Positions 1 to 12,540 of a stretch of DNA of 64,000 nt are shown in pieces. The notes below the pieces were generated by a model that was not told the origin of the DNA, made no database searches, and saw only the letters and a program-made list of their open reading frames with translations. The stretch is from Chrysogorgia sp. JL179-B06 (lineage: Eukaryota > Cnidaria > Anthozoa > Scleralcyonacea > Chrysogorgiidae). How positions within the stretch are numbered: the stretch's first letter is position 1; each line of letters begins with the position of its first letter. The stretch is from assembly GCA_035772405.1 (NCBI GenBank), contig JAYKKM010000439.1, positions 1,686,001 to 1,750,000 on the forward strand. Direction: 5' to 3'. Position numbers and translations under genes: made by a program.

Positions 1-119
1 ACATCTTCTTAACTAAATTGGTAGGAATGCTGAAACTTTGGAAATAATCTAAAGTCAGTAAGATCTTTCATATGAACTACATTTGTATTTGGGCCGGAGT
101 GTCCCTTTAAAAAACTAGA

Positions 120-1268
120 ACGCGTAGGAGCATCTCAATCGACATTGAGATGGTTTAATAGCTACCTGACCGGAAGATCACAAGTAGTCCGTATTGGTTC
201 AACCTTATCTTCTCCCCTTAATCTCACCCACGGCGTACCACAAGGAGCTATACTTTCACCCTTACTCTTCTGCATATACATGAACGATCTCCCACTGTCA
301 CCACTCAGCAGCTCCCTTGAATCTTACGTCGATGACTCCAAGGTTTTCCTATCATTTCCCATTAAAGATGCTATCTCCACCAAAGCAAAGCTGGAAAAAG
401 ATCTTTGTGTTGTTGCCAAATGGTGTTCCACTAATCACTTACTAATCAACCCAGAGAAAACCAAGTTTCTTGTAATTGGCACACCTCAACTGTTGAAAAA
501 ACTTCCTGCAACAATGACTCTCTCATTCTTAGGGAAAGAAGTTATTCCGGTGTTCAGTGCTAAAGATCTGGGAGTTATCCTAGATTCGAATTTAACGTAT
601 GATCACATCAAAATACTTGTTTCATCTTGTACTGCAAAACTTTGTCAGATTAATAGAGTGAAATACAGTTTTGACAAAGAAACACTCAAGCTCATCATAT
701 CATCTCTTGTCATTAGTAAACTTTTCTACTGTTCTTCGACATGGTCAAATACATCGGCCGCAAACATTAGCAAACTCCAAGCTGTACAGAACTTTGCGTG
801 CCGAATAATTACAAACACTAGAAAGTTTGACCACATCACTCCTGCGCTACGCCAGATTAGTTGGATACCTGTCAGAGAACAACTTCTGCTCAGAGACTCA
901 ACCACGATGTACAAATGTATGAACTCGCTTGCCCCACCATATTTATGTGACAAATTTTGTAAACGATCTTCAGTACACAGCCGTCTTACACGAAACCATG
1001 ATACTCTACAAATCCCATTTTGTCGTACCACCACTGGGCAACGATCATTCCATTACAGGGCTGTTAATCTTTGGAACAGCCTGGATGATGGTATTAAAAA
1101 AGCCTTTTAAAACATTAATGAAAAACAATCTGTTGGACAATTTCATTAACAATTAATCTGTAAATACTTATACAATAGACTAGGTTTTTATTATTCATAT
1201 TTTATATCATTAACTTTAATTGTAATGGGCATTGAAAAGCCCAGTTGGGAATCGCTCAATAAATATGT
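120..1268 (+). mobile_element. 5'-truncated CR1-like non-LTR retrotransposon, reverse transcriptase C-terminal half
   Basis: An open frame of 321 codons (145-1110) reads as the second half of a LINE reverse transcriptase. It starts just before the GVPQGAILSPLLF block of RT motif 4/B, has the catalytic box as YVDD rather than the more usual YADD, then the thumb and the conserved C-terminal segment ending near a YRAVNLWNSL motif. The endonuclease and RT fingers are missing, so the copy is 5' truncated, which is typical of target-primed reverse transcription. About 110 bases of 3' UTR end in a short TATG-type microsatellite (about 1262-1278), as in CR1/L2-like families that lack a poly(A) tail. 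The frame has no internal stop, so insertion is fairly young. It abuts a MITE-like end (ggagtgtcccttt, about 98-112). Confidence 0.85.
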
Positions 1269-1278
1269 ATGTATGTAT

Positions 1279-1655
1279 AAGTTCTAGATTTTAAGATTAA
1301 AAATATGAATGTTTTAGATAGAGTAAACGTTTGTAATCTATATTTCGGTCATTCTTGCCAACAAACCAGTATCACATCGGTATAACCACCATCAAATAAA
1401 CATGAAACTCGTACGTATGGCCAAGGGCGGCGGAAGATGATTACTGTTCTGGGAGAGGTCTGGGCATCAAGTAAGCGTGCGAACAACTGGGCATAAACTG
1501 GATAATTAATGACGAATGGCGATTATCAAAGGAGGCCCTGATTCAGTGCCCCTGAGACAAGATGGGTTTGCGATTTGCATAGTTTTCACTTAATTATCCA
1601 ATATCGATAATTTGATTCCAAAGTACAGGTATAACTACTTTGTTGAGGGCTTTAG

Positions 1656-1695
<40 letters not shown>

Positions 1696-3436
1696 CCGCC
1701 GCCCCTGCTTATCGCCAAGCAATGGTCCCTGTTAGTTCAGTCGCTAAAGCACATAGGACAAGACTAGCAGGGACGACAACTGCTCGTGAAATGCATCTGG
1801 ACCAACTGATTAACAATGTTATTTATATTTCTTTCAGACGAGATATTTCTGTTTTGATAAAACCTCGTATATTAATCTCGAATGTTTCCCAGTGTTATGA
1901 TGATATCGTGGACAGTGGAAATAATGTATGTTGTGTTTTTATTAAGTTCTCAAATTACACTCCTAGTCAATACACTAAATGCAAAATGAGCTTGGGTTTA
2001 TGCGTCGCTTTTCAATGGACTGGCGTTGATAATTATGTCAATTACGGGTGCATTGAAAAGTGACACAAAAAGTGACTGTCTGAAGAAACTGGTAAAAAAT
2101 ATTGGTAAAAAAAGCATTTGTGTAATCTTTTCCAGCATTTTATCGACTCAGATAATCATCCTTTATTCATGCATCCTCAGTATTTACGAAATAATCTTTA
2201 TATCAAAGATGCAAGACAAGGTTTTTTTACTTTGTGAATGTAAATTAAGAGCTGCGTAGGTGTAAGTGTATTACTAAGTGTATAAACAAGTTGAAAATGT
2301 CCAAACGATAAAACACTGAGGTTTCAAGCATAGTTCCTTCATTAGAGGGAAATGTCAATTGAAATGAAGACGATGCGAAATGTATATATGCAAACGTGTC
2401 GGCAATGCTATATTTATCGTTGATGAATAATAACCAGGGGGAGGGACTGGTGCAGGTCTATATATACCCATCAGGGTAGGGACCAGGTAAAAGTTGAACA
2501 AAATGAAAATAAACAAAAACTGATGCTTTTATCCGTCCATGCTAAACAAAAACATTTACTAAGAGAGAACTAAATGAAGGAAAACTGTTTATTGATCCCC
2601 AAGGGGGTGGACTAAGTTTAGTTTGCGCGTGTTTTGAGCCTGAATATAATTTTTTGGAGCTCGCCGGAAACAATGTCCGGCAACAGAGAAAATCGGCAGG
2701 ACAAGACCACTTTTCTACCGGACATTCTGTATGCAGCACGGTTTTATAAAAATACGCTATACAGCATGTCACTTCAATTTTATCTTCGAATATTTTCGCA
2801 CACTTGTATTGCAGTGTGATAAATATTGTAAATTAATGACCTTGTCAAAAGTCGTTTTGAATCGCCATGTTCTCGATCCTTTCGAGGTCATGTGCTTTAT
2901 TGCCGACCCTTTTGACTTTTTTCAAGGGCTGCAAATGTGCTGAATAAGAAGTCAGCTCGGCCGAACATTATTGTCCTGCAACAGCTTCAAGATGCCCGTC
3001 ATAAGACGAATTTACGCCGGACATTGTCCGATGTCCGGCCGAAATATTCAGGCCTGAAATATACTTACAATAAACGACCAGCTACAGAATTTGATTCCGT
3101 TAGGATGTTCTCTTTTCTACTTTTTTATTTAAATAAATAATAAGGGCCCACCGTAATTGGGAGACCTGTGGTGATGTTCCTAGGCCATGTATGTTTCTTT
3201 TTTGGCTGAATAAACCACCACAACAACGATCCAAAAAAATCTATGTTATCTTCTATGGGCGTAAAACTCGAGTAATCGATTTTAACTGTTTTTAACCAGT
3301 TGATTATTTTGCTACGAAACGTTTTCCTTTTAATAAATTATTTTATTAAATTATATTATGATTTTATTGCGAGTATTTATATTGCGTTTATACTTAACTT
3401 TGATTCGTCAGTAGTAATTGTTCTCTCTATTTCCAG
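1279..3436. other. intergenic or intronic DNA without recognised gene
   Basis: Apart from the poly-C tract I recognise no gene here. There is a weak inverted pair around 2636-2690 and 3013-3056 (cctgaatat and ccggacatt cores facing each other), possibly the ends of a degenerate TIR element. The stretch presumably lies in the intron upstream of the first visible HEATR1 exon. Confidence 0.5.
1655..1694. repeat. poly-C homopolymer tract
   Basis: About 38 consecutive C residues followed by a short CCG-rich stretch. Homopolymers this long are rare in animal DNA and are hard to sequence, so the length may be inexact. Confidence 0.9.
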
Positions 3437-3571
3437 GACTGCGTTATCGTTCTTTTCCAATTACTTTGTGAGTGTGTAACTCACATGAGTAAAGATGATG
3501 TTAAAAATCACCACAAACAACTCTTGTCTCTGTTTATGTGTGCCTTAGATTATCCTTCTCAACATGGTCAA
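3437..3571 (+). CDS. HEATR1: HEATR1 exon a (of those visible)
   Basis: 45 codons in phase 0, beginning DCVIVLFQLLCECV after a ttccag acceptor and ending before gtaag. Helical HEAT-type sequence preceding the BP28CT domain. Confidence 0.85.
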
Positions 3572-6500
3572 GTAAGTTTGGAAATATCTCTTGTGTGCTT
3601 CGAAAAATGACAAATCATGACATGTTGTTCCTCAGTCTGAAAAATCTATAAATGTTTCTTAGCTCTAGGGTATCCAACTCATAATTATCTGGTGACTGAC
3701 AGTCTTGACATGTAGATCATTGGTTTGAGTGTCTCGTTGTCCATTAAATTACTGGGAGTTCGATACCTGTCTGGAACTTAGAATGATTTACTAAGAACTA
3801 TGAGTTGAGAAATGTTTACTGATCTTAATTGAGCAGTTTGAATCAGTAGAGTGCTGTTAAACATTACGTTACTACTAACATGACGTATTCATTGCGTTAA
3901 AAGATACGTGCTTTTAATGTCAAAGTTATGAATATTAATGATAGCCCTGGAGCGAGCCCAATTTGAATAAGATTTATTTGTGTGTAAAAGAGTAATGTAT
4001 TTACATTTTCATGTATTTACAAGATATTATATTATATATTTTGTGTTATTCTTCTCTTCCATTTTTAGGGTACTTCTGAAGATAGTTTACTAAAAACAGA
4101 AGATGCCATTATCGACGCCTTTCTTAGCCTAATTATGAGATTGTCCGAGTCGTTATTCAGACCAATGTTTTTGAAGGTAATATATCTAGTTTGTTTATAC
4201 TTGGTATGTTGGTAAATTATGTTCCTGAGTTTTTATATAAAAGTAGTATGCTGTGGGGATGGCTAAAAGGGATGACTCAAAAGGACCTTTCTGTTTTTGT
4301 CTGGTCTTTATTTTTCGTTAGGTTAGGGGTAGCTACGGTTAGGGTTAGGTTTAAGTTAGGGTCAAGGTTAGGTTAGGGTTAGGATCAAGGTTAGGGTTAG
4401 GGTTAGGATTGAGATTAGGGTTAGGATTAGTAGTCCTAGAAAATCCTTTTGAGTCATCTCTTTTAGTCTTCACCGAATACTGCGTAGGAAGTGTTAAAAT
4501 ACGAATTAAAAATACTAAAACGCTGATGTATGCGGAGATAGTAAATATAAGATGTTTCAAGGCAATGTACTTTGTCAGAGAGTGAAACATTAAGGCCGTT
4601 TTAGTACACCAAGCTTTTAGTGTTTACTGAGTTTTTTTGTTTCATTTTGTTTTTTTCTTTAATTATCTTTGTAGTTAGTCGACTGGGCAACAAGGACGTC
4701 ATCTAATAAGCAAAGACTATTAGTTTTTTATCATCTTGCAGATAGGTAAGAGTAATTGTTTATTGAAGAGAATATGACCTGGGAACTAAAGTCTATTTTT
4801 GGCAAGTAAGGGACACTGAATTTGCATTAAAGACCATGAACAATGACTTGAAATGGATATGAAAGATAATAGTAAATAGATCTCATTGCTAATCTCAACT
4901 TAGAGCTATTTGAAGTAATTTCAGAAAATCTCTTTACAATGAGTTACTAACTCCACTTCTCTTTTCTGAGGTGTTTTCAACAGGTGATATTTTCTGCGCC
5001 CTGTATTTACCACATTCTTGTTATCTCTGGATAATAAAGGTGCACCTTGTTATCTCTGGATAATAAAGGTGCGCCTTGTTATCTCGGGATAATATAGGTG
5101 CGCCTTGTTATCTCGGGATAATAAAGGTGCGCCTTGTTATCTCTAGATAATGAAGGTGCGCCTTGTTATCTCGGGATGATGAATGTGCGCCTTGTTATCT
5201 CGGGATGATGAAGGTACGCCTTGTTATCTCGGGACAATAAAGGTGCGCCTTGTTATCTCTAGATAATGAAGGTGCGCCTTGTTATCTCTGGATCATGAAG
5301 GGCGCCTTGTTATCCAGAGATGATGAAGGTGCGCCTTGTTATCTCGGGATGATAAAGGTGCGCCTTGTTATCTCTGGATCATGAAGGTGCGCCTTGTTAT
5401 CCAGAGATGATGAAGGTACGCCTTGTTATCTCGGGATAATAAAGGTGCGCCTTGTTATCTCTAGATAATGAAGGTGCGCCTTGTTATCTCGGGATAATGA
5501 AGGTGCGCCTTGTTATCCAGAGATGATGAAGGTGCGCCTTGTTATCTCGGGATGATGAATGTGCGCCTTGTTATCTCAGGATGATGAAGGTGCGCCTTGT
5601 TATCTCGGGATAATAAAGATGCGCCTTGTTATCTCTAGATAATGAAGGTGCGCCTTGTTATCTCTGGGTGATGAAGGTGCGCCTTGTTATCCAGGGATGA
5701 TGAAGGTGCGCCTTGTTATCTCTGGATGATGAAGGTGCGCCTTGTTATCTCGGGATAATGAAGGTTATGGTGGATTTTCGCTACACAAAGTTTTTATTTC
5801 TTATTTAGAATGGCAGAGAAGCTTAAAGGTTTATTCGTTTTATTTGCTGGTTATATTATAAAGAATACTGCAAGTGTTCTGGATGCCAACAATATCACAA
5901 AAACTGGTTAGTTTATCTATTTCCTCTCTAACCCACAATACTGTTATCTAAACATGCAAAATGTAGTAATTAATAATTATGTTAATATTTTAGAAGATAT
6001 GTTTTTTGATGCTGATGTTGACAAAGAAGGGGCAGTGAAAAAATCCTGTCAATTACTGCGATACATTTTGGATTGTCTCTACAAATGCTTTCGTTATGAT
6101 AACCAACGATTTTTGAACAAAGAACGTTTTGATCGTTTACTTAACCCTTTAGTCGACCAGGTATATCTTAATGTTGTTACCGTTTTTTTGTGTATTCCTA
6201 AAAACAACGCGGAAGAGCTACGCTTAGATGTCCGTTGTGGGGAGGTGTGGTGTGGGGAGGTGTGGTGTGGGGAGGTGAGGTGAGGGGAGGCGAGGTGTGG
6301 TGTGGTGTGGTAACATGTGGTAATGAGGCGAGGTGACATGAGGCGATGTGAGATGGAGTTATGTTAGCACAACGCTGTGTTGTTGATTTTACTACCACCA
6401 CTACTACAACTACAACAGTATGCTACAATTTTTAATGCATGCATTCGCACATTTAGATTGAAAATCAGATTGGTGTCAATGAAGTGTTTCATGAAAGAAT

Positions 6501-9500
6501 AACTCACCATCTGGCGCCATGTATTGCACAATTTGCCGCTGCCGCTGGAGATGAATCATATTGGAAAATAATCAACCACAATATTTGTATTAAAACAAGA
6601 CATTCTTCATCTCAGGTTTATTTCAACACATAATGATAATATTCCTAAATATCTCGCATAATTAATCACAAGCAAAAAAGATTATTTCATCCAATATCCA
6701 AACACTGAAAAATGGGTTAAAACAGGAAGTTAGTTTTTAATTAGCCCGCGAAAGCAACCGCGTACTTTGTGCTCGTACCTCCCCCAAAGGAGCGTTTTGC
6801 GACTCGTCTGGAAAATTCCATACTGATGACGTGTGATTCATAAATAGGTTGTAGTCGGTACTTACCCTGAAGATAAGTGTATGATTTTACTACAGAACAC
6901 AGATATGTCGTTGGTTAGATGTTTTACCAAGTTTCGTATCATTAGAACTAGTTTTGGTTGATATATCCCTGTTTTCCCATCGGTACCTAATCATATGTAC
7001 TCATTATGTAAGCTATTAAATTATTAACTAGCTGCTAACTGGTATACACTCTGCTATCAATTCATGTTTTATCATAATCTACATGAATGTAGCTTTCATT
7101 TAATACCATATATAGCCAATAAATTGTACCCATGTATTGTTTTTATACATATCGGCCAAATTGTAGCTCATTTTCACGTATTTGCCACCTTAAATGAGAT
7201 CAGTTTCTCAGTTGATCAGTGGTGCTTCAGGTGTAACTAGTTCCAATATATCCAACAATCAAATTAAGTTATTATTATTATGATTAAGGTTCGTCTGGCA
7301 GCACTTAAAGTACTTCAGGAATTAAATCACAAACTGGGTGAAGAATATCTTTCATTACTACCTGAAATTATTCCTTTCTTGGCTGAGCTAATGGAAGGTA
7401 AGTAACTATTCAAAATCTCTCAACAATACCTTTTTGTACTCTTAATATAATTCCAAAGAAAGTTGAGGTTTGATTCTAAAATATTTAAAATCTGCGTGGA
7501 TTTTCTGCAGCTAAGAGCATCCAGAAAGGAGGTACGCGGTGCGTACATGTGTCGACTTTAGTTGGGTCAAAGTGAGACTTGTAGTCCAGTCAATCTACCT
7601 GAAATATAGGTACAACTTCAAACAAATTGCAAAAGAAATGGTTTTAGCTTTCTCAGTACCTTGATACATTCAGAAATCACATACCAAAAGTCCCGAGAAA
7701 TCAACTTAGTGGAAAGTTCAGAAAATCCAGGTTTTCTTACAATTTAACTACAAAAGCACTATCCTTTAAAAAAAGTGAAATTTCAAGTTCACTTTTACCA
7801 AATATCACCTATGTCGTTAGAGAGTTCTCAAAAAACCATATGAAGGACATTTATGCGGGTAGTACAATTTTCCATTCCGATTTTGAGTTACGTAAGGTTA
7901 AACCTGCTAAAAAACAGAATTTTGTTGCATTTTCCACTTGAGCGAATAACTCAAAATGGGCTTAGAAAATTGTACTATCCGCTTAAATGTCATTCATACA
8001 GCTTTTTGAGAACTTTCTAAAGACATAGGTAATATTTGCTAAACGTGAACCTGAAATTTCACCTTTTTTAAAGAATAGTGCTTTTGTAGGTAAATTGTAA
8101 GAAAAACTTGATTTTTTAAACTTTCCACTAGGTTGATTTCTAGGGACTTTTGGTATGTTATTTCTGAATGTATCAAGGTAATGAAAAAGCTAAAATCATT
8201 TCTTTTGCAATTTGTTTGATGTTAAACCGTAGATTGACTGGACTATTGGTGAATTCACTGAAGAACGAAATTTAAACTACCACATTTTCGGCTACATCTC
8301 TGCGTTTAATGTTAGATACTGTAATATTACTGTATGCCCTATATTGGCACAATGGCTTGCTTTTGTATTTGAAGATAGCAGTTGCACAATGGCTTGCTTT
8401 TCTATTGATAGCAGTGGCACAGTGGCTTGTTATTGATAATGCAATCTGACCGAAGTACTTGTCAGCATATAAGCAGTGTAGTGATACTTATCCCGCAGTG
8501 TTTCTGTTCAAAATTTAGCACTCAAAATTCAAAAACTTGATCACAGTTTCTTCGAAGCGTGAGAGAAACAACTTCAAACAAGATGGCGGACTTTCATGTA
8601 CATCCGTAACTTGTTCGGTTATGTCGTTATGATGTCATTGTCACAAACTTGCTAGCATTGTGGTCGACTAGTCGACACAAAAACTGGAGAAGCGAAGGTC
8701 AGTTAGGGTAAGGGTAAGGGCTCTCACTATTATGGACCTTGCTCTTATGTCCTGGCTACACCTGCCTTGCATGGTGAAGTAACAGAGAAATGAAGACAAA
8801 GAGAAAGTTCTTCACTGTTATGGACCTTGCTCTTATGTCGAGCCAAGATAGGCCCAGGGGAAGGTGGGGTTATGGTTTTTCACGTGCCCCTAAATGCCCT
8901 AGAAGCTTCATTCTGTGTAGGATTTGCATGATGGTTGTCGTTTCGGGCCCCTTATTTGGTCCTGGTTCACTGTTTGGACCTTGCTCTCTTTTGGCAGTGT
9001 GTGCTTCCCGCGGACGAAGTGTGGCCAAGGGGACATCAATTACATTGACAACAATTACATTTTCCTCCGTGACATTCCCTGATTATTACATAAAGAATAC
9101 CTGTTCTTTTCAACTGTTATATATCAAGATTAATGAGCCAATGCATTTAGGCCGCACGTTTTGTGCGATAATGGTGTACGGCTTACTGATACTTACATGG
9201 GTAATTTTAAGTGCGATTTTACGTAACCACTTATAGAACGGAGATTGAAATGCCAAGTTGGAAATACCTGCAGATGTTCTAAATATAACATATTGTATAT
9301 AAATAGCGGTATTGAGAATTATCCGGCAACTCTGTGGCATTCGAAAAGGTGATTATATCTACACTGAGACTGAACGTTCACCATTTCGGATGCCACAGAG
9401 TTGTCTGTGGAGGAGGCTATATGAGAAGCACATGTTAACATGAACGTAACATGAAAGGTTAAACTGGAGCTTTCCATAAGGTTAGCCTGAAATATCAGCG

Positions 9501-12357
9501 TCCTACGTTGCAAGCCACAAATTACTGGACTTGTTAAGGCATTGTAAGCAGTAAATTATTGGGATTGTTAACACGTTACTGAGCGCATGCGTCTAACAGT
9601 CAATTTCTAATCTCTCTTATGAGTCTACTAAGGCTGCGTTTACACTAGAGCAAAAGTATCCGGATTCATATTGTTTTGCATCCTCATGGGAATAAAAAAC
9701 AATACGAATCCGATAACTTTTGCTCTAGTGTAAACGCAGCCTAAGTATGGGAGTCCAGGTGGGGATTCAAGTTGAATCGTGTCGTAAAGCTCGTTAGGCG
9801 GGGGGTTTTAGGGTTAGAAAATTCGTTAAACGGGGGGTTAGAAAACGCGTTAGGCGGGGGGTTAGGGTTAAGATGTTTGTTGTTTTGGGGTCGATTACAA
9901 TCCAATAATTTACTGCTTACAATGCCTTAACAAGTCCAGTAATTTGTGGCTTACAACGTGAGGGACGGCTGTGCTTTCCTTCTCACTCGGCGAAACGGAA
10001 ATTCCGCTGAGAATCATTTCTATGTTTACGAGCATAAGTAAATAAGTGTAGAGAAAATTGAAGGAAGATCTGCCAACTTTCTGTCGATATCGAGACTTTG
10101 CCAAGATGTTTGTTTGAATGCGAAGTCTATGACAACGGGTATCGAATTCGTGTCGACCTTGTGATCGGCGATGAGAAGGACGCTGCAATCATTGTGGAAG
10201 TGTAAAAAAGTTAATTAGATTTAACAGGCAGTGGTTATTTATATACTTTTATATAGAATAAGAAATTTATATTCTGTGTTGACAAGTGTTATATTATAAA
10301 CTCGTCACATTTGTCAAAACTCATGTGTATATCGTGCTTCCTTTTCAATAACAATGTGGAAAAGATATTTAAATCTATATCTTGTTATTAAAAAAGAAAG
10401 TTCTTGAATATTTAATAAAACCTCGTGCTTGCCTCCGGTTTCTTTGGTGAGTGTCTGTTTTGTCTTTCAAGAGTTTAATCCGTTGTAAAAAATAGTTTAA
10501 TAATTATATCGAACAAAAAGTCCAAACTTGGAGCATGTATCGCGCCATATTAGCAATTACGTATGGATGTTGACAGAGGTTACTTTGCGAAGAAGACAGC
10601 CAGAGAGTGACCTGTCAAAACTAAATTTCTAAGTATTTTTATGAACAAAGAACAATTGAAACGAACGTACGTTAGAATTTCTACTGGCAAGAAAACCTTC
10701 ACTTGTAAGAACTCTGTCGGCAGTGTTTATTTCAAATTGTTAATTTCAAATTGAGGGCTTCTGCTTCCGGTTCGCTGTACTTGTTTAAAGTGGCTATGAC
10801 ATGAAAATCAAGTTTATCTTATTTAAATGCTCCCCGAAAATGAATAGGAATGGTAATTTAGAGAGCTCTTTCATATCTCACGTCGTTCTTGAGATATTTA
10901 GACATTTGTGATATGCAAATGAATAACCTATGGCGTAAAGATGTTTTCTACATTTCTGTAAAATCAAGTATATCTTTGAGATTATTCAACGAAATCATTT
11001 GAAACTTTGCACGACACTTGGTGACACCTAACATCGTTACATGGGAATCGCGATCACAAATTAAATTACTATTTCTAATTTCTTAATTTTCTAAAAATAT
11101 AGAAACATCTTGACGTCATAGGCTACTTCATTTGTATACAAGTGCATTAATAATAACAATAATGTTAATGTTTACTGTTTATATAGCGCAAATGAGCATG
11201 TGTATCAACCTCGTACCCAGGGTCGGGAGCGGAGATAAGACCCTGGGTACGAGGTTGCATGTGTATATTACAACATCGATAATTTATTCTATTACCTTCA
11301 GTATCTAGTACCCAGTACCCCAATCAATTAACCGTAGCTATTTATTTTTACAGTTTTTATCATCATTAGTTTTCCTAACTATTTGTCCTAACCCGCCCTG
11401 TTAACTTCCCTGTGGGAGGAAACCGGAGAACCCGGAGAAAACCCACGACTTTCGGCAGAGTGTTGACCAACTCTTTCCACGTGCGATCAAATGTCCGAAC
11501 ACAGGATTCGAACTATTGACCTTAGAGGTGCACCGAAGCCCCATTTATAATTAAATACTCCATTAAATATCTCAAGAACGACGTGAGATATGAAAGATCT
11601 CAAAATTACCATTCCTCGTCATTTTAGGAGTTCATTTAAATAAGATAAACTTAATTTTCATTTCATAGACACTTTAAGACTTTAATTCCAAATTTAAAAC
11701 ACTTCTCTTGATCTGTTGTCACGCAACACGCGCCGTAGCTAAGCATGTTGAAGTGTTCATTTTGCTTATTCGTTGTGTTTTACCTCTAAACATAACTCGG
11801 TTGACTGGTGAACTTTGTAATAGGGACGTTAAAAATCTAACTTGTGTTGTAGTTGTGCTATTTGCCAGAAACATACGTTGTCTTTTTGCTTGGTAATCTG
11901 GCCCTCTAGGCAGACTTTGGTTTTGGCAGCTTTGACACGTCAAACAATAAAAACCTATTAGCGCAGCGAAAGCACAAAACTGCGAGGTTTACCATGACAA
12001 CAGGCAATATTAATTATGGTTGAGTGTCAATATTAATTATCAACGTAATATTATAAATGAATTATCTGTAAGGTTATGAGAGTGAAGGTTGCTTCTCATA
12101 TAATCTTCCCGATCGTCCAAGTCGTTTCAAAAACTCCGCAGACGATCGGCACGGTTGAGAAGAAGTCTTAAAGGACAGACGTTGGCAGCGACACTTCTTT
12201 TTTATAACAATTGCTAAACATTTATTTTAATATTTATTGACGCTCATTTTTTCATTTCTGGTATTTAGATGAATCGTTTGAAGTAGAGCAACAATGTCAA
12301 CAAGTAATTACTGAAATGGAAAATGTTCTTGGCGAGTCACTTCAGAAATACTTTTAA
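3437..12357 (+). CDS. HEATR1: HEATR1 / UTP10 (BP28), 3' part of gene, eight exons, C-terminal end
   Basis: HEATR1 (yeast Utp10) is a large HEAT-repeat protein of the small-subunit processome, needed in the nucleolus for rDNA transcription and pre-18S rRNA processing. Joining 3437-3571, 4069-4176, 4675-4745, 5809-5906, 5994-6160, 6457-6615, 7289-7397 and 12269-12357 gives one uninterrupted frame of about 310 codons ending in TAA. All joins have GT-AG sites and phases agree. Diagnostic blocks are LSESLFRPMFLKLVDWATR (the BP28CT domain), AERLKGLF-like EKLKGLFVLFAGY, LVDQ at an exon end, PEIIPFLAELMED and a final LGESLQKYF, which match my knowledge of the vertebrate protein's C-terminus. The family protein is over 2,000 residues, so most of the gene lies upstream of the window. 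The last intron is nearly 4.9 kb and full of foldback elements. Confidence 0.93.
4069..4176 (+). CDS. HEATR1: HEATR1 exon b
   Basis: 36 codons in phase 0 between atttttag and gtaata. It encodes the start of the BP28CT domain, with SLIMRLSESLFRPMFLK. Confidence 0.9.
4316..4432. repeat. degenerate interstitial telomere-like TTAGGG repeats
   Basis: About 115 bases of ggttaggg and close variants in a HEATR1 intron, consistent with an old interstitial telomeric sequence. Smaller TTAGGG-like stretches lie near 8703-8725, 9795-9875 and 60048-60175. Confidence 0.75.
4675..4745 (+). CDS. HEATR1: HEATR1 exon c
   Basis: 71 bases between tttgtag and gtaaga, encoding LVDWATR through YHLADR. The final arginine codon is split with the next exon. 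Confidence 0.9.
5009..5766. repeat. 29-bp minisatellite, about 26 copies, in a HEATR1 intron
   Basis: Tandem units of 29 bases with core gcgccttgttatctcgggat. Variants alternate in the second half (ctcgggataa, ctctagataa, ccagagatga), and the core ttatctcgggataa is nearly palindromic. The array fills most of the intron between exons c and d. Confidence 0.95.
5809..5906 (+). CDS. HEATR1: HEATR1 exon d
   Basis: 98 bases between ttatttag and gttagt, encoding MAEKLKGLFVLFAGYII and ITKT. It sits immediately after the 29-bp minisatellite in the preceding intron. Confidence 0.9.
5994..6160 (+). CDS. HEATR1: HEATR1 exon e
   Basis: 167 bases between attttag and gtatat. It encodes the segment from EDMFFDAD through KERFDRLLNPLVDQ. 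Confidence 0.9.
6229..6345. repeat. G-rich ggggaggtgtggt minisatellite
   Basis: Short tandem repeats of 13 bases that decay into gtgtg and gaggc variants, in the intron after HEATR1 exon e. The strand asymmetry (G/T-rich on +) could form G-quadruplexes. Confidence 0.8.
6457..6615 (+). CDS. HEATR1: HEATR1 exon f
   Basis: 53 codons in phase 0 between catttag and gtttat, including HLAPCIAQFAAAAGDESYWK. Confidence 0.88.
7289..7397 (+). CDS. HEATR1: HEATR1 exon g
   Basis: 109 bases between gattaag and gtaagt, encoding VRLAALKVLQEL and LPEIIPFLAELMED, a HEAT repeat close to the C-terminus. Confidence 0.92.
7581..8247. mobile_element. long imperfect foldback element in the last HEATR1 intron
   Basis: The arms gtagtccagtcaatctac and its complement near 8230 begin a hairpin of two arms of about 330 bases. 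Matching blocks include the cctatgtc/gacatagg and agcactat/atagtgct segments. No coding potential is seen, so this is a MITE-like element or an inverted duplication. Confidence 0.7.
9507..9960. repeat. inverted pair enclosing a small MITE
   Basis: About 56 bases at 9507-9562 recur inverted at 9900-9957 (core ccacaaattactggacttgt). The interior holds the 110-bp MITE at 9632-9741 and G-rich ggcggggggtt repeats. Confidence 0.75.
9632..9741. mobile_element. 110-bp foldback MITE, PIF/Harbinger-like
   Basis: Terminal inverted repeats ggctgcgtttacactagagc flank a short unpaired centre. TAA stands directly at both outer edges (9629-9631 and 9742-9744), fitting the 3-bp TWA target duplication of PIF/Harbinger elements. 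Confidence 0.65.
10785..11676. mobile_element. TIR element with about 120-bp arms in last HEATR1 intron
   Basis: The arm at 10785-10905 recurs inverted at about 11555-11676 (shared gtttatcttatttaaatg and ctcacgtcgttcttgagat). The centre has no ORF and hosts a nested MITE at 11206-11257, so the element is non-autonomous and older than that insertion. Confidence 0.75.
11206..11257. mobile_element. 52-bp MITE, caacctcgtaccc family, with 9-bp target duplication
   Basis: The ends caacctcgtacccagggtc and complement form a near-perfect hairpin. catgtgtat flanks both sides (11197-11205 and 11258-11266). A second family member at 26797-26882 also has a 9-bp duplication, which is the size typical of Mutator-like elements. 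Confidence 0.85.
12269..12357 (+). CDS. HEATR1: HEATR1 terminal exon
   Basis: After a ggtatttag acceptor the frame encodes ESFEVEQQCQQ and ends MENVLGESLQKYF plus TAA. The ending matches the expected C-terminus of the family. Confidence 0.9.
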
Positions 12358-12540
12358 CAACTATTTGTTCCATGATGAGAGAGAATACTTGAGATAATAA
12401 CGAATGTTAAAGGATAGTGAACTCGGGTTCAAAATAATGATATTAGAATAATGATATTAGAAATGATATTATTTATAGGTGGTGTTCTGAATGACAAAAC
12501 ATGCCAGCAAGTAGAGAAAACTTTACCTGACCACCAAGAG

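Noticed and set aside
1722..2063. 113-codon open frame after the poly-C tract
   Set aside because: No motif, no splice support and no family that I recognise.
4316..4432. A true telomere end
   Set aside because: Short, degenerate, and inside a gene; an interstitial remnant.
5009..5766. Regular repeats resembling a CRISPR array
   Set aside because: The 29-base units are contiguous without unique spacers, in a eukaryotic intron.
8790..9236. 148-codon open frame in the last HEATR1 intron
   Set aside because: No recognisable domain, biased composition (Phe/Ser-rich), no splice context; probably chance.
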